Shown in pieces: positions 24,864 to 32,974 of a stretch of 47,203 nt of DNA. The notes beneath the pieces were generated by a model that saw only the letters and a list, made by a program, of their open reading frames with translations, was not told the DNA's origin and did not search any database. Each line of letters starts with the position of its first letter. Within the stretch, counting starts at the first letter, position 1. The stretch lies in the NCBI GenBank assembly GCA_031552185.1, contig JAVBMU010000090.1:1-47203 (forward strand), written 5' to 3'. The position numbers and the translations under genes were made by a program. This stretch comes from JAVBMU01 sp031552185. GTDB taxonomy: Bacteria; Actinomycetota; Actinomycetes; Actinomycetales; Cellulomonadaceae.

Positions 24864-25377
24864 TTCGTATTTCTCCAGGCTGTGACTGACCGCGCCGACT
24901 CCGCATTTCGATACCCTCGCGAACGAGAATCTTGCCGAGCGTCGAACGTGCGATGTCGAGCCGTTTCGCAATCGGCAGGATGGCCAAGCCATCGTTGTAG
25001 AGACGCACGGCTGTTGCGATCAGCTCTGGTGTGATGTCCTGTCGCTGCCGACGGATCGCCATCCCAGCGGCACGCAGCTCTGCGGAAACGCGCTCCTTAC
25101 CGACGTGATATGTCTTCGCAAGCTCGCAGAGCGGAACGCCCGCCTCGTAGCGCCTGGCGGCTTCGGCGATCTCGTCAGGTCCGAAGATCGTCACACGCTT
25201 CGGCTGCCGTGCTGCCGCCCGCGCAGCGTCTACGGCCGCGGTGGCGTGTCGTCTGTCACGACGGGAGCGGGTGAGCCGATCCTCCAAGCTGCCGCTCAGC
25301 TTCGAGAGTGTTGAGTGGAGGCGCACTGGGTATCTTGCCTGATCAGCGGCCCGGCGTCGATCACGCCTCAGCTCCAA
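24835..25377 (-). CDS. Helix-turn-helix protein of mobile-element type
   Basis: Up to 180 aa (a GTG near 25326 or a later start may be the true one). Two consecutive resolvase/Hin-like HTH units are seen: PDEIAEAARRYEAGVPLCEL followed by GKERVSAELRAAGM, and TPELIATAVRLYNDGLAILP followed by ARSTLGKILVREGIEM. The N-terminal 60 residues are Arg/Ala-rich. It could be an excisionase-like or DNA-binding accessory protein, or a recombinase tail. It lies directly after the tyrosine-integrase remnant in the same orientation. Confidence 0.6.
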   Translation of the reverse strand: MELRRDRRRAADQARYPVRLHSTLSKLSGSLEDRLTRSRRDRRHATAAVDAARAAARQPKRVTIFGPDEIAEAARRYEAGVPLCELAKTYHVGKERVSAELRAAGMAIRRQRQDITPELIATAVRLYNDGLAILPIAKRLDIARSTLGKILVREGIEMRSRRGQSQPGEIRISPGRKNLE

Positions 25378-25381
25378 TCAG

Positions 25382-25504
25382 CTACTCAGCAGGCCGGATG
25401 GCCGGAATCTGGCCGGATCGCGCGGCAATCGCGCTGTTCAGACGGTCGCGCACGTCGTCCAGACGGTCCGGAAACAGGTGCCCGTACACGTTGAGCGTCA
25501 TGGA
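25382..25504 (-). pseudogene. C-terminal end of a tyrosine integrase (fragment)
   Basis: The minus strand encodes KTSMTLNVYGHLFPDRLDDV, the hallmark end of phage-type tyrosine recombinases in which the Tyr is the nucleophile, then about 25 residues and a TAG at 25382. Just upstream the reading is cut by the terminal inverted repeat of an insertion element. Confidence 0.75.
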
Positions 25505-26026
25505 GGTTTTCTCACCGGGTTGGTCGTTGGAGGTGGAGTAGGACGAGGGCTGCGGCTGCGATTTGGGTGATGCGGTTCGGGTCGAGGGTGACGCATCTCA
25601 GGGCGTGCCAGGTGGTCTTGAGTAGGGTGTTGGCGCGTTCGGCGACGGCTCGTAGTCCGGTCAGGAGTTTGTCGCGGGTCAGGTCGTCGATGTGGGCTTC
25701 GGGCGGTAGCCGCCGTGGGCCAGGACTCGGCTCCCGAGGTGTTCCTCGGTCCGTGGCACTGGGCGGTCGGGATCAAGGTGCCGTCCAGGCAGACGAACGG
25801 CCATTCGTGTTCGCGTGCGGTTCGTAGTACTTGCTCGAGGTCGGGGGCGTGGGCTGCGATGACGTCGATCGCCTCGTGCAGGTACCGGTAGGCGGTCGCG
25901 ATCCAGATCCCGGCGTCGATCGCGAGCAGGTGCACCCGGGTGGCGTCCTTGAACCACCCCAACAACCACGACGCAGCTCAGCGCCCCAATACCGCACCCT
26001 CAATCACCAACACTGGTGAGAACACC
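25505..26026 (-). mobile_element. Internally deleted IS5-like insertion sequence
   Basis: A 522-bp element bounded by imperfect terminal inverted repeats of about 17 bp: GGTTTTCTCACCGGGTTGGT at the left and, in reverse complement at the right end, GGTGTTCTCACCAGTGTTGG. Inside are only the N-proximal and C-terminal parts of a transposase. It is inserted in a tyrosine-integrase gene. I see no clear target duplication. Confidence 0.65.
25529..25998 (-). pseudogene. IS5-family transposase remnant
   Basis: The N-proximal piece (25760-25970) reads AYRYLHEAIDVIAAHAPDLE then VCLDGTLIPTAQC, the HTH and first catalytic Asp (LDGTLIPT) of an IS5-like DDE transposase. The C-terminal piece (about 25532-25695, another frame) reads LLTGLRAVAERANTLLKTTW then RITQIAAAALVLLHLQR, containing the Glu-side helix of the family. 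The middle with the second Asp is missing and the frames do not join, so it is inactive. Confidence 0.72.
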
Positions 26027-26150
26027 TCTTGGTCGGCGTCGCGGTGAACACGAGGTCATCCGGGCCGAGGCGCTCGAGCACCGCAGCGGCAGCCGGCCAG
26101 GCTGAGGAACTCCGAGACGGGCCGCATTTGGTTGCCCTTCCCGTACGAGC
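26027..26150 (-). pseudogene. Central fragment of the tyrosine integrase
   Basis: Right of the IS the minus strand encodes VLERLGPDDLVFTATPTK, like the core beta-strand region of phage integrases (GPDDLVFT), and slightly upstream in another frame GNQMRPVSEFL. The catalytic HxxR segment between this and the C-terminal fragment is absent, so the integrase was deleted as well as interrupted. Confidence 0.45.
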
Positions 26151-26262
26151 CACCTGCCTCGCGCAGGCCAACGTCAGAACTGGCGGAGCTGCGCATGGGC
26201 CGAATTGGAACGGATCGGCAGGTTTTGCTAGCCTCGCTCTGCACATCCGATCTGTACCCGTT

Positions 26263-27300
26263 GGAGCTTTGATGGCCGCCGCTCGTCGCATGACCCCGGC
26301 AGGGCTGCGCGCCCGGCGCCGGAGGGTGATCGCGTCGGCGGTAGTTGGCCTCGTGGTGTCTCTTGGCGCGGGGGTGTACTGGTGGTTTGCCCTCGGCCCG
26401 GGGCAGGCGACGTCGTCGCTGTCGAGGGCCTTCCCGGATCGGATGCTGAGGTCGTGTGTCGCCGACGCGTTGGGGGTCGGCGAGGACGCGATCGTCGCCC
26501 GACGGAAGCTGAACCATCTTTCAGAACTCGCCTGCAGCGAGTCGCCGGATCTGGATGCCGCTCGTGTGACCGACCTCGAGGGAATCCAGACGCTCAGCGG
26601 CCTCAGGTCGCTCGCGATTGCGGATATCGCCCCGGATCGAGATCGCCCGCCACTGGACATTTCTGCCCTCGCCCATCACAAGTCGATCCGCAACCTGGAC
26701 TTGAAAATGCTGCAGATCGCCAGCCTGGACCCCATCTCGACGATGGGCTCCCTCGAGCAGTTGGACCTGTTCCGGTCCCGCGCGCTCGACGGTTCGGCGA
26801 CGGATCTGACCGTGATGTCGGAGTTGCCACGTCTAAGAAAGCTGAACGTCTGGGGCCTGGACGGGCTGCGGTCGTTTCACGGCCTGGAGAACGCGCACGC
26901 CCTCGAAACCCTCCACTCGGGGTGCGCCGACTACTGGCCCGCCATCGGCGATTGCAGCTCGATCGATTCGCTCGAGCCGCTCCGCGAATGCGACCACCTG
27001 AGAACCTTGACCGCCCCCGACACCGGGGTCAGTGATCTGTCGCCGCTCCAGGGAAACCCCAACCTCATTATCGTCGACATCAGCGGCACCCGCGTGCACG
27101 ATCTCGCCCCGCTGACCCGATCGATCAACCTGTCCAGACTCAAAATCGGAGATACCCCCGTCCGCGACATCACGCCCCTCGTCGGCCACCGGGCGCTGCG
27201 CGTTCTCGAGCTGACCGAGGATCAACACATCGACACCAGCGCCCTGGACAAGATCAAGGGCCTGGAAATCACCATCCATCCAGCGCCCGGCACGGATGGG
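26263..27300 (+). repeat. Direct duplication unit A (LRR gene copy 1)
   Basis: This roughly 1.04-kb segment recurs at 27657-28700 with mostly silent or conservative differences. Identity starts at GGAGCTTTGATGG, just upstream of the ATG, and ends at GGCACGGATGGG. Confidence 0.85.
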
Positions 27301-27315
27301 AAAGGCGACGAATGA
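26272..27315 (+). CDS. Membrane-anchored leucine-rich-repeat protein (copy 1)
   Basis: 347 aa. Residues 1-18 are Arg-rich, 19-40 a membrane helix (VIASAVVGLVVSLGAGVYWW). An internalin-like cap follows (FPDRMLRSCVADALGVGEDA), then about eight short LRR units such as LEGIQTLSGLRSLAIADI, HHKSIRNLDLKMLQIASLDP and LQGNPNLIIVDISGTRVHDL. Cys pairs in SGCADYWPAIGDC interrupt the array. Probably an extracytoplasmic binding protein. ATG 26272 is chosen because the copy-2 similarity begins just before it. Near-identical to the gene at 27666. Confidence 0.78.
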   Translation: MAAARRMTPAGLRARRRRVIASAVVGLVVSLGAGVYWWFALGPGQATSSLSRAFPDRMLRSCVADALGVGEDAIVARRKLNHLSELACSESPDLDAARVTDLEGIQTLSGLRSLAIADIAPDRDRPPLDISALAHHKSIRNLDLKMLQIASLDPISTMGSLEQLDLFRSRALDGSATDLTVMSELPRLRKLNVWGLDGLRSFHGLENAHALETLHSGCADYWPAIGDCSSIDSLEPLRECDHLRTLTAPDTGVSDLSPLQGNPNLIIVDISGTRVHDLAPLTRSINLSRLKIGDTPVRDITPLVGHRALRVLELTEDQHIDTSALDKIKGLEITIHPAPGTDGKGDE

Positions 27316-27656
27316 ACACCTACCGGAGCGGCGCAGCACCGAGCAATCCCGACCACGTCGAGGGCAAGGACGGCAGCGGGCTCGTGACCGTCCGACTCGG
27401 CCTGGATCGCGGCGTCACAAGAATTCGACTCGAGCGCGGCTCTAACCATGGGTGTGACATTAAGAGGGAGCGCCGAGTACCTGCCAGGGCTGGAGCGGGT
27501 TCACCCACACTGGCACGCACCAACGGCGCGACGTCTGACTGTGGCCGACCGCAATTCGCGTCGGCGAAGGAAGTATCGCGGTCCTAGCTCGATCTCTGAC
27601 GGGCTGGGTGATCGCACGTTGGGCGACGTGGCTGCCGCCGTAGTGCCCAATGGAAG
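27316..27656 (+). other. Spacer between the duplicated LRR genes
   Basis: About 340 bp. A 91-codon frame (27312-27587) overlaps the first LRR stop as ATGA, but its composition (Gly/Arg/Ser-rich, no hydrophobic core) gives no support as a gene. A promoter for copy 2 may lie here; TAGTGC at 27641 is a poor -10 candidate. Confidence 0.4.
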
Positions 27657-28700
27657 GGAGCTTTGATGGCCGCCGCTCGTCGCATGACCCCGGCAGGACT
27701 GCGCGCCCGGCGCCGGAGGGTGATCGCGTCGGCGGTAGTTGGCCTCGTGGTGTCTCTTGGCGCGGGGGTGTACTGGTGGTTTGCCCTCGGCCCGGGGCAG
27801 GCGACGTCGGCACTGTCGAGGGCCTTCCCGGATCGGATGCTGAGGTCGTGTGTCGCCGACGCGTTGGGGGTCGGCGAGGACGCGATCGTCGCCCGACGGA
27901 AGCTGAACCACCTCTCGGAACTGATATGCAGCCACGAACCGTCGGATATCGCTCCTGCTGTGACCGACCTCGAGGGAATCCAGACGCTCAGCGGCCTCAG
28001 GTCGCTCACGATTGCGGATATCGCCCCGGAGGTGGAGCGCGGACGCTCTCCGCTGGACATTTCGGCCCTCGCCCATCACAAGTCGATCCGTCGCCTGGAC
28101 TTGGGAAAGTTGGAGATCGCCGGCCTGGACGCCATCTCGACGATGGGCTCCCTCGAGCGCGTGGACCTGTCCTGGTCCCGCGTGCTCGACGGTTCGGCGA
28201 CGGATCTGACGGTGGTGTCGGATCTGCCGCATCTGAAAGAGCTGGATGTCTGGGGCCTGGACGGGCTGCGGTCGTTTCACGGCCTGGAGAACGCGCACGC
28301 CCTCGAAAGCCTCTACTCGGGGTGCGCCGATTACCTGCCCGCCACCGGCGATTGCCGCTCGATCGACTCGGTCGAGCCGCTCCGCGAATGCGACCACCTG
28401 AGCTATTTGATCGTCCAGGGCACCGGGGTCAGTGATCTGTCGCCACTCCAGGGAAACGTCAACCTCAGCTACGTCGACATCAGCGGTACCCGCGTGCACG
28501 ATCTCGCCCCGCTGACCCGATCGGTGAACCTGACCACATTGAAAATCGGAGATACCCCCGTCCGCGACATCACGCCCCTCGTCGGCCACCGGGCGCTGCG
28601 CGTTCTCGAGCTGACCGAGGATCAACACATCGACACCAGCGCCCTGGACAAGACCAAGGGCCTGGAAATCACCATCCATCCAGCCCGCGGCACGGATGGG
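27657..28700 (+). repeat. Direct duplication unit B (LRR gene copy 2)
   Basis: Second copy of the segment at 26263-27300, in the same orientation. Differences cluster in the mid-protein LRRs. Confidence 0.85.
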
Positions 28701-28712
28701 GCGTCGGGGTAG
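27666..28712 (+). CDS. Membrane-anchored leucine-rich-repeat protein (copy 2)
   Basis: 348-aa paralogue of the preceding LRR protein with the same layout: Arg-rich start, one membrane helix, internalin-like cap and LRRs ending in LEITIHPARGTDGASG. The first 90 residues and last 70 are almost unchanged, while the variable cap region (LICSHEPSDIAPAV) and LRR surface positions (LDLGKLEIAGLDAISTMG, SYLIVQGTGVSDL) differ from copy 1. That fits tandem duplication followed by divergence of the presumed binding face. TTG 27663 precedes the ATG in frame; I use the ATG. Confidence 0.78.
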   Translation: MAAARRMTPAGLRARRRRVIASAVVGLVVSLGAGVYWWFALGPGQATSALSRAFPDRMLRSCVADALGVGEDAIVARRKLNHLSELICSHEPSDIAPAVTDLEGIQTLSGLRSLTIADIAPEVERGRSPLDISALAHHKSIRRLDLGKLEIAGLDAISTMGSLERVDLSWSRVLDGSATDLTVVSDLPHLKELDVWGLDGLRSFHGLENAHALESLYSGCADYLPATGDCRSIDSVEPLRECDHLSYLIVQGTGVSDLSPLQGNVNLSYVDISGTRVHDLAPLTRSVNLTTLKIGDTPVRDITPLVGHRALRVLELTEDQHIDTSALDKTKGLEITIHPARGTDGASG

Positions 28713-29102
28713 GCCTGGCGGTAGGCATCGGTGATGCGCTGGCAGCTGCCGGTGGTCGCGAGGACCCTGACGTGAGCGTTGGTAGCGAGCCAGGGGCTCC
28801 AGCCGAGTGCGGCGCTTATCGGAGAGAGCAAGGGTTCGCCCGTTGGGCGGTGGTGCTGCGGGCGTCGTGCTGCGGGTCGCCGGTGCGTCGGGCCCACGGC
28901 GGGTCTGGTGATGATCCGGCGGCGGCACTCGCTCAGGGTGTCACCGGCCGAGCGCGCGACTGGAACGGCTCCATGAACTCCGTCGCGCGGGCGGGTGAGA
29001 TCACCACATGCGGGCCGGACATACCGGGAGAAAGCGGATTTCACCCCTATATGACCTTGAAGCGCGCGCGAACGCGGGCTAATTTATCGCTAATCGTGCG
29101 CT
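28713..29102. other. Region between LRR copy 2 and the glycosyltransferase
   Basis: About 390 bp with no gene I can support. Minus-strand frames give fragments such as VLATTGSCQRITDAYRQAYP that could be mobile-element debris. The last 60 bp (around 29050-29100) are AT-richer (CCTATATGAC, AATTTATCGCTAATC) and probably hold the glycosyltransferase promoter. Confidence 0.4.
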
Positions 29103-30464
29103 TTGACAGGGGGTGGGCCCTTGAGTTGGGCCGTTCAGAACGATGCGACCGCCACCGACGGCGCGGGCGGCCCGGCACTGTCCAACTCGGCCCGGTCCGA
29201 CCCGGCGCGGCGCCGCCCGACGCCGGCCGGGAAGAGCCCACTCGCCGCCACCCGCCTGTTCGATCCCGGGCTCGACCTCAGGACCGACGCGTCGTCGGTC
29301 CCCCCGAGCGCCGGCGGAGCGCACGACCCGGGCGCCGGCCCGGTCGGCCCGTGGTACCCGACCCGGGTGGGAGCCGTCACCGGCGAGCGAGAGACCCCGG
29401 CGGACGGTCTCAGCAGGGTGACCGTCCTGGTCCCGGCGCACAACGAGGAGGCCGGCATTGCCGAGACCATCGAGGCGCTGGCCCGGCAAACCCGCCCACC
29501 GGACGACGTGTTCGTCGTCTCGGACAACTCGACGGACCGAACGGTTGAGTTCGCCCGGGCGGCCGGGGCACGGGTGATGGAGACCAGCGGCAACACGTGC
29601 AAGAAGGCGGGCGCGCTGAATCAAGCGCTCGCCCACGTGCTGGACGCCCTCGAGGGCAACGACTTCGTGTTGATCCAGGATGCGGACAGCGTGTTGGACC
29701 CGGGCTTTATTGCGGCGGCATTGGGCCACCTGACGGCTGATCCGGACCTGGGGGCCGTGGGCGGTGTCTTCCGGGGTGGCCCCGGGGGCGGTTTCGTCGG
29801 GCACCTCCAGCGCAATGAGTACGCCCGCTACGCCCGGGACGTCAGCCGCCTGAAGGGCAAGTGCCTGGTCGTGACCGGGACCGCGGCGGTCTTCCGCGCC
29901 AGCACGTTGCGGCGGGTGCGCGCCGCCCGCCTGGCCGGAACGATCCCCCCGGGAGATGGGCACGGCGGAATTTACGACACGACCGTGCTGACCGAGGACA
30001 ACGAGATCTCATTTGCGCTCATGCATCTCGGGTACAGGATTCTCTCGCCCAACGGCTGCACGTTGACAACCGAGGTCATGGAGTCCTGGCGCCAGCTCTG
30101 GAATCAGCGGCTGCGCTGGAAGCGCGGCGCGGTCGAGAATTGTGTGCAGTACGGAATGACGCGGGTCACCGCCTCGTATTGGGGGCGGCAGGTATTCACC
30201 ATGCTCGGCGTGCTCGTGACCGCCATCTATCTCGGCACGATTCTTTGGTCGCTGGTGTTCACCGGCGGCCTGACGATCGCCCCGTTCTGGCTGGGCATCA
30301 CCGGCCTCTTCGCGCTCGAGCGCGTCGTGACGTTACGCGGCCGCGGATGGGGCCGACGGTTCGCGGCCGGGCTGCTGTATGAACTCCCGTTCGACTATTT
30401 CCTCCAGGTGTGCCACGGAAAGGCTTACCTGGACTCATTGTTCAACTCACAGAGAAGGTGGTAA
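29103..30464 (+). CDS. GT2-family glycosyltransferase, processive membrane type
   Basis: 453 aa (TTG start at 29103, or TTG 29121; neither is strongly supported). Residues 1-100 are a low-complexity cytoplasmic extension. The GT-A domain begins VTVLVPAHNEEAGIAETIEA, with SDNSTDRTVE, the DxD-like QDADSVLDPGF, the acceptor-side TEDNEISFAL and the processive signature QRLRWKRG (QxxRW). Two to three C-terminal membrane helices follow (MLGVLVTAIYLGTILWSLVF, then IAPFWLGITGLFAL). This resembles cellulose, chitin or poly-GlcNAc synthases, but lacks N-terminal helices. The product polymer is unknown. It is translationally linked to the LAxTG microprotein 3 nt downstream. Confidence 0.83.
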   Translation: MTGGGPLSWAVQNDATATDGAGGPALSNSARSDPARRRPTPAGKSPLAATRLFDPGLDLRTDASSVPPSAGGAHDPGAGPVGPWYPTRVGAVTGERETPADGLSRVTVLVPAHNEEAGIAETIEALARQTRPPDDVFVVSDNSTDRTVEFARAAGARVMETSGNTCKKAGALNQALAHVLDALEGNDFVLIQDADSVLDPGFIAAALGHLTADPDLGAVGGVFRGGPGGGFVGHLQRNEYARYARDVSRLKGKCLVVTGTAAVFRASTLRRVRAARLAGTIPPGDGHGGIYDTTVLTEDNEISFALMHLGYRILSPNGCTLTTEVMESWRQLWNQRLRWKRGAVENCVQYGMTRVTASYWGRQVFTMLGVLVTAIYLGTILWSLVFTGGLTIAPFWLGITGLFALERVVTLRGRGWGRRFAAGLLYELPFDYFLQVCHGKAYLDSLFNSQRRW

Positions 30465-30467
30465 CCG

Positions 30468-30644
30468 GTGACCTATCACAACTCATCCGCCCTAGCCGGC
30501 GTCGCCGGCGTCGGCTCGGTCGCGGCCCTCGCGACGACGGGTCCGGCGGGCTGGCTATGGATGGCCCTGGCGGCCTTCGCGCTGATCGCGGCGGGGACGG
30601 CCCTGCTGCGGATCATTCCGCGCCGGGAGCGTCAGCGGCAATAG
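30468..30644 (+). CDS. 58-residue membrane microprotein with LAxTG sorting-signal motif
   Basis: GTG start 3 nt after the glycosyltransferase TAA, with GAAGGTGG upstream. The sequence runs from a short polar start (TYHNSSALAG) to LATTG at residues 21-25, a hydrophobic stretch (WLWMALAAFALIAAGTALL) and a basic tail (RRERQRQ). LAxTG plus helix plus positive tail is the class E sortase signal of actinobacteria, yet there is no separate secreted domain. It may be anchored near, or regulate, the glycosyltransferase; that is inference. Confidence 0.7.
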   Translation: MTYHNSSALAGVAGVGSVAALATTGPAGWLWMALAAFALIAAGTALLRIIPRRERQRQ

Positions 30645-30746
30645 GGCAAGAAGCGTCAGGGCTCAGTTCCAACCCCGGTGCCGCCGCTGGACGTCGACGG
30701 CCCACTCGGCGATGGCGCCGAGGTCGGCCACGCGCCGGCGGCACCG

Positions 30747-30752
30747 TACCCT
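30747..30752 (+). promoter_or_regulatory. -10 box (TACCCT) for leaderless DUF5701 gene
   Basis: TACCCT is followed by 6 nt and the ATG at 30759. Confidence 0.6.
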
Positions 30753-30758
30753 GGTGCG

Positions 30759-31355
30759 ATGGACATCGCCGCGCAGATCGACCGGCTGATCGAGCTGGGT
30801 GTGCCGCACTTCGCCGGCCTCTCCCCGGCCCAGTTCCGGTCCCTCGGTGCGGGCCTGCCCGACGGCGGCACGGTGGTCGTTGCGCCGGGGCTCGTTCGGC
30901 CCCGGCTGCTTGCGCCGCTGCTGCGGCATCGGGACCGGCCGGGCTTCGTCGTCGTCGATATGACGGACCTCGACGAGTTTGCCGACCAGGTGGAGGTGCC
31001 GACGACGGGGCTGTACGTCATCGCCGAGATCGACCGCGGCGACGACCTGCGCAACTGGAGCCCGAACGAGGCGCTGCCCGAACTCGCCGCGCGCGGCCGC
31101 CGGCCGCTGACGCTCAGCGAGGGCATCTCGTGGTTGCTTCAGGAACCCGACCGGCTGGAGCGCGACGCCTGCTTCATGTGCATCGGCACCCGCAAGGCCG
31201 GCGCGAAGGGGCTGGACGCGCGCACGCCGGCCATCTGGATCAGCAACGGCACCGGCCGGGACGGAGCGGAGCGTCGGCACGCGCCGAAGGTCGGCTGGTG
31301 CTGGGCCGGGAACCGGCACACCTGGCTCGGCTTCGCCTCGACGCCGCCGGCGTGA
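30759..31355 (+). CDS. DUF5701 family protein
   Basis: 198-aa soluble protein starting MDIAAQIDRLIELGVPHFAG. Characteristic-looking segments are VVVAPGLVRPRLLAPLLR, YVIAEIDRGDDLRNWSPNEA, LTLSEGISWLLQ and the Cys/Trp-rich C-terminal KVGWCWAGNRHTWLGFAS. I associate this with the actinobacterial DUF5701 family, whose function is not known. The start is chosen from the -10 box; the frame is open to 30678. It converges on the hydrolase gene. Confidence 0.78.
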   Translation: MDIAAQIDRLIELGVPHFAGLSPAQFRSLGAGLPDGGTVVVAPGLVRPRLLAPLLRHRDRPGFVVVDMTDLDEFADQVEVPTTGLYVIAEIDRGDDLRNWSPNEALPELAARGRRPLTLSEGISWLLQEPDRLERDACFMCIGTRKAGAKGLDARTPAIWISNGTGRDGAERRHAPKVGWCWAGNRHTWLGFASTPPA

Positions 31356-31432
31356 GCAGACGGCGAGGGGGCGGGCTGCGGGGGAGGGGGCCGGCCTCGG
31401 CCACGGAGCGGGCCAGGGCGCCGCGCTCGACA

Positions 31433-32974
31433 TTACGCAACAGCCCGGCCGGATCTGCGGCTCGGTCCCACGCAGACCAGGTCACGGCGCCACCTCCTCC
31501 GCTTCCACGACGGCGACGTCGTCCTCGCACACGATGCTGTTGGAGCCAGAGCCCACGGCCTCAAGCCGGACGGTGTACAGCCCGGGCGGCAGGGGATCGA
31601 CTGGACCGTCCAGCCGTCGCCCGCGGGGGTCGCTTCCACCGGTCCCAGGCAGCGCCGGCCGCGGCTCGGCTGCACCGTGGCGTACGCGGCTTGCGCCGGC
31701 CGATCGGCGTCGCGCAGGGTGAACGAGATCGGGATCGGATCGCGCGCCCGGTGCACCGGGTCCAGATCGACGCCGAGCGACGGCTCGGCCCGCTCCGGCC
31801 CGCCGCGGATGTCCGCCGCCCGCGGGGCGAGGTAATTCCGCAGGAGGTCCGTCAACACGTCGCAGCCCGCCAGGCGCAGGTGCGTCTGTGGGGCGGGGTG
31901 GAAGAGTTCAGCGTCGCCGTCCTTCTCGACCGGCACCGCCGAGACCGCCGGCACGGTCTTGTCCCCGAGCATGTTTGGGCGCCCGAACCACTCGATGTCC
32001 CGCTTCTCGACGGCGAGCCCGCCGGCACCGAGTTCGGCGCGGCCCAAAGTGCGGTGGCCGACGGCCCGGACGAAAGCCTGACCGGGTCCCCTTCCCGGCA
32101 GGTCGGACCATGCTTCTTCGATGGCCAGGTGGAGCTTGTATGCATCGCCCGCGCGGTGGCCGAAACTGCTCGGAGCGCCGAGCGCGCCGAGTTGCTCGGC
32201 CGTCAGCTCGTGCGGGTAGCGGTGCGCGGCGCCGTCGGCGATGCCCGGGAACCGGGGCAACAGGTCGTAGGCCGAGCGCCAATTACGAACGATCTCGAGG
32301 AACCGGTCCGGCAGGCGGACCCGGCCGTACCGCCCATTGAGCAAGACATCGAGCGCCTTCGGCGCCCCGCGATGGGGCGTGCCGACGGTGACGAGCTTGA
32401 GGCAATCCCGCCACGCCGGGCGCCCGCGGGCCGACAGCAGTCCCAGCCACGCCCGGGCCACCAGCCCGCCCATCGAATGCCCGACGACGATCAGCCGCCG
32501 GTCCCGGGCGTCGTCGCTCAGCCCCGCCAGGTACGGCTCGACGCCGTCGCGGACGTACTCGGCCGCGGCCTCGACGCCGAGCCGGAAGTCGTACGGGGCG
32601 AGCAGGACGCGTGCGCTGGGCTCGGCCGGCCGGCCCGGTGCGACGACGCACGCCGTGTTCGGCCCCACGAGATTGACCAGGGCGCGCACGAGCGCGTTGT
32701 AGCCGGGGACCAGGACACACCCCGCCAGCGCGATGTTCGGCATCAGGCCGACCGGTGCCGGCGTCGGGTTAGCGTCGAGACTCAGCCGCGTGGGATCGAG
32801 GACCGTCCGCCCGATGGTCGAGAACCTCGCTCCCCAGACATCGTCGCCCGGCTCCTGCGTCGGGCCGCGGTCCGCGGCCAGGACGCTGCCGAGGATTCCG
32901 GGGATGACGACGACGAGGGGTTGGCCTTCAGGCCGGGCGTCGTCGGAGGGGTGGGCGTGACTTGGCTTTGTCAC
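31433..32974 (-). CDS. Alpha/beta hydrolase, PGAP1/LCAT-like lipase or acyltransferase, with probable C-terminal frameshift
   Basis: 513-aa frame as it stands. It starts PLVVVIPGILGSVLAADRG (oxyanion region), has the nucleophile elbow IVVGHSMGGLVARAWL near residue 168, VTVGTPHRGAP, and late DKTVPAVSAVPV/HLRLAGCDVL with the Asp and His expected of the triad. After WTVQ (about 31603) the frame becomes implausible (Arg/Pro/Cys-rich), whereas a -1 shift gives VDPLPPGLYTVRLEAVGSGS and a sensible end at TGA 31482-31484. Restoring one G in CAG/TCGAT joins the two parts, so a single-base deletion near 31600 is likely. Catalytic core is intact. GTG start with GGGAG upstream. Confidence 0.8.
   Translation of the reverse strand: MTKPSHAHPSDDARPEGQPLVVVIPGILGSVLAADRGPTQEPGDDVWGARFSTIGRTVLDPTRLSLDANPTPAPVGLMPNIALAGCVLVPGYNALVRALVNLVGPNTACVVAPGRPAEPSARVLLAPYDFRLGVEAAAEYVRDGVEPYLAGLSDDARDRRLIVVGHSMGGLVARAWLGLLSARGRPAWRDCLKLVTVGTPHRGAPKALDVLLNGRYGRVRLPDRFLEIVRNWRSAYDLLPRFPGIADGAAHRYPHELTAEQLGALGAPSSFGHRAGDAYKLHLAIEEAWSDLPGRGPGQAFVRAVGHRTLGRAELGAGGLAVEKRDIEWFGRPNMLGDKTVPAVSAVPVEKDGDAELFHPAPQTHLRLAGCDVLTDLLRNYLAPRAADIRGGPERAEPSLGVDLDPVHRARDPIPISFTLRDADRPAQAAYATVQPSRGRRCLGPVEATPAGDGWTVQSIPCRPGCTPSGLRPWALAPTASCARTTSPSWKRRRWRRDLVCVGPSRRSGRAVA

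Noticed and set aside
27312..27587. 91-codon frame after the first LRR gene with ATGA overlap
   Set aside because: The overlap is suggestive, but the peptide has no hydrophobic core or known motif and no copy follows the second LRR gene.
27501..28928. 475-codon minus-strand frame over LRR copy 2
   Set aside because: Antisense of the LRR gene; a matching frame lies opposite copy 1 simply because the DNA is duplicated.
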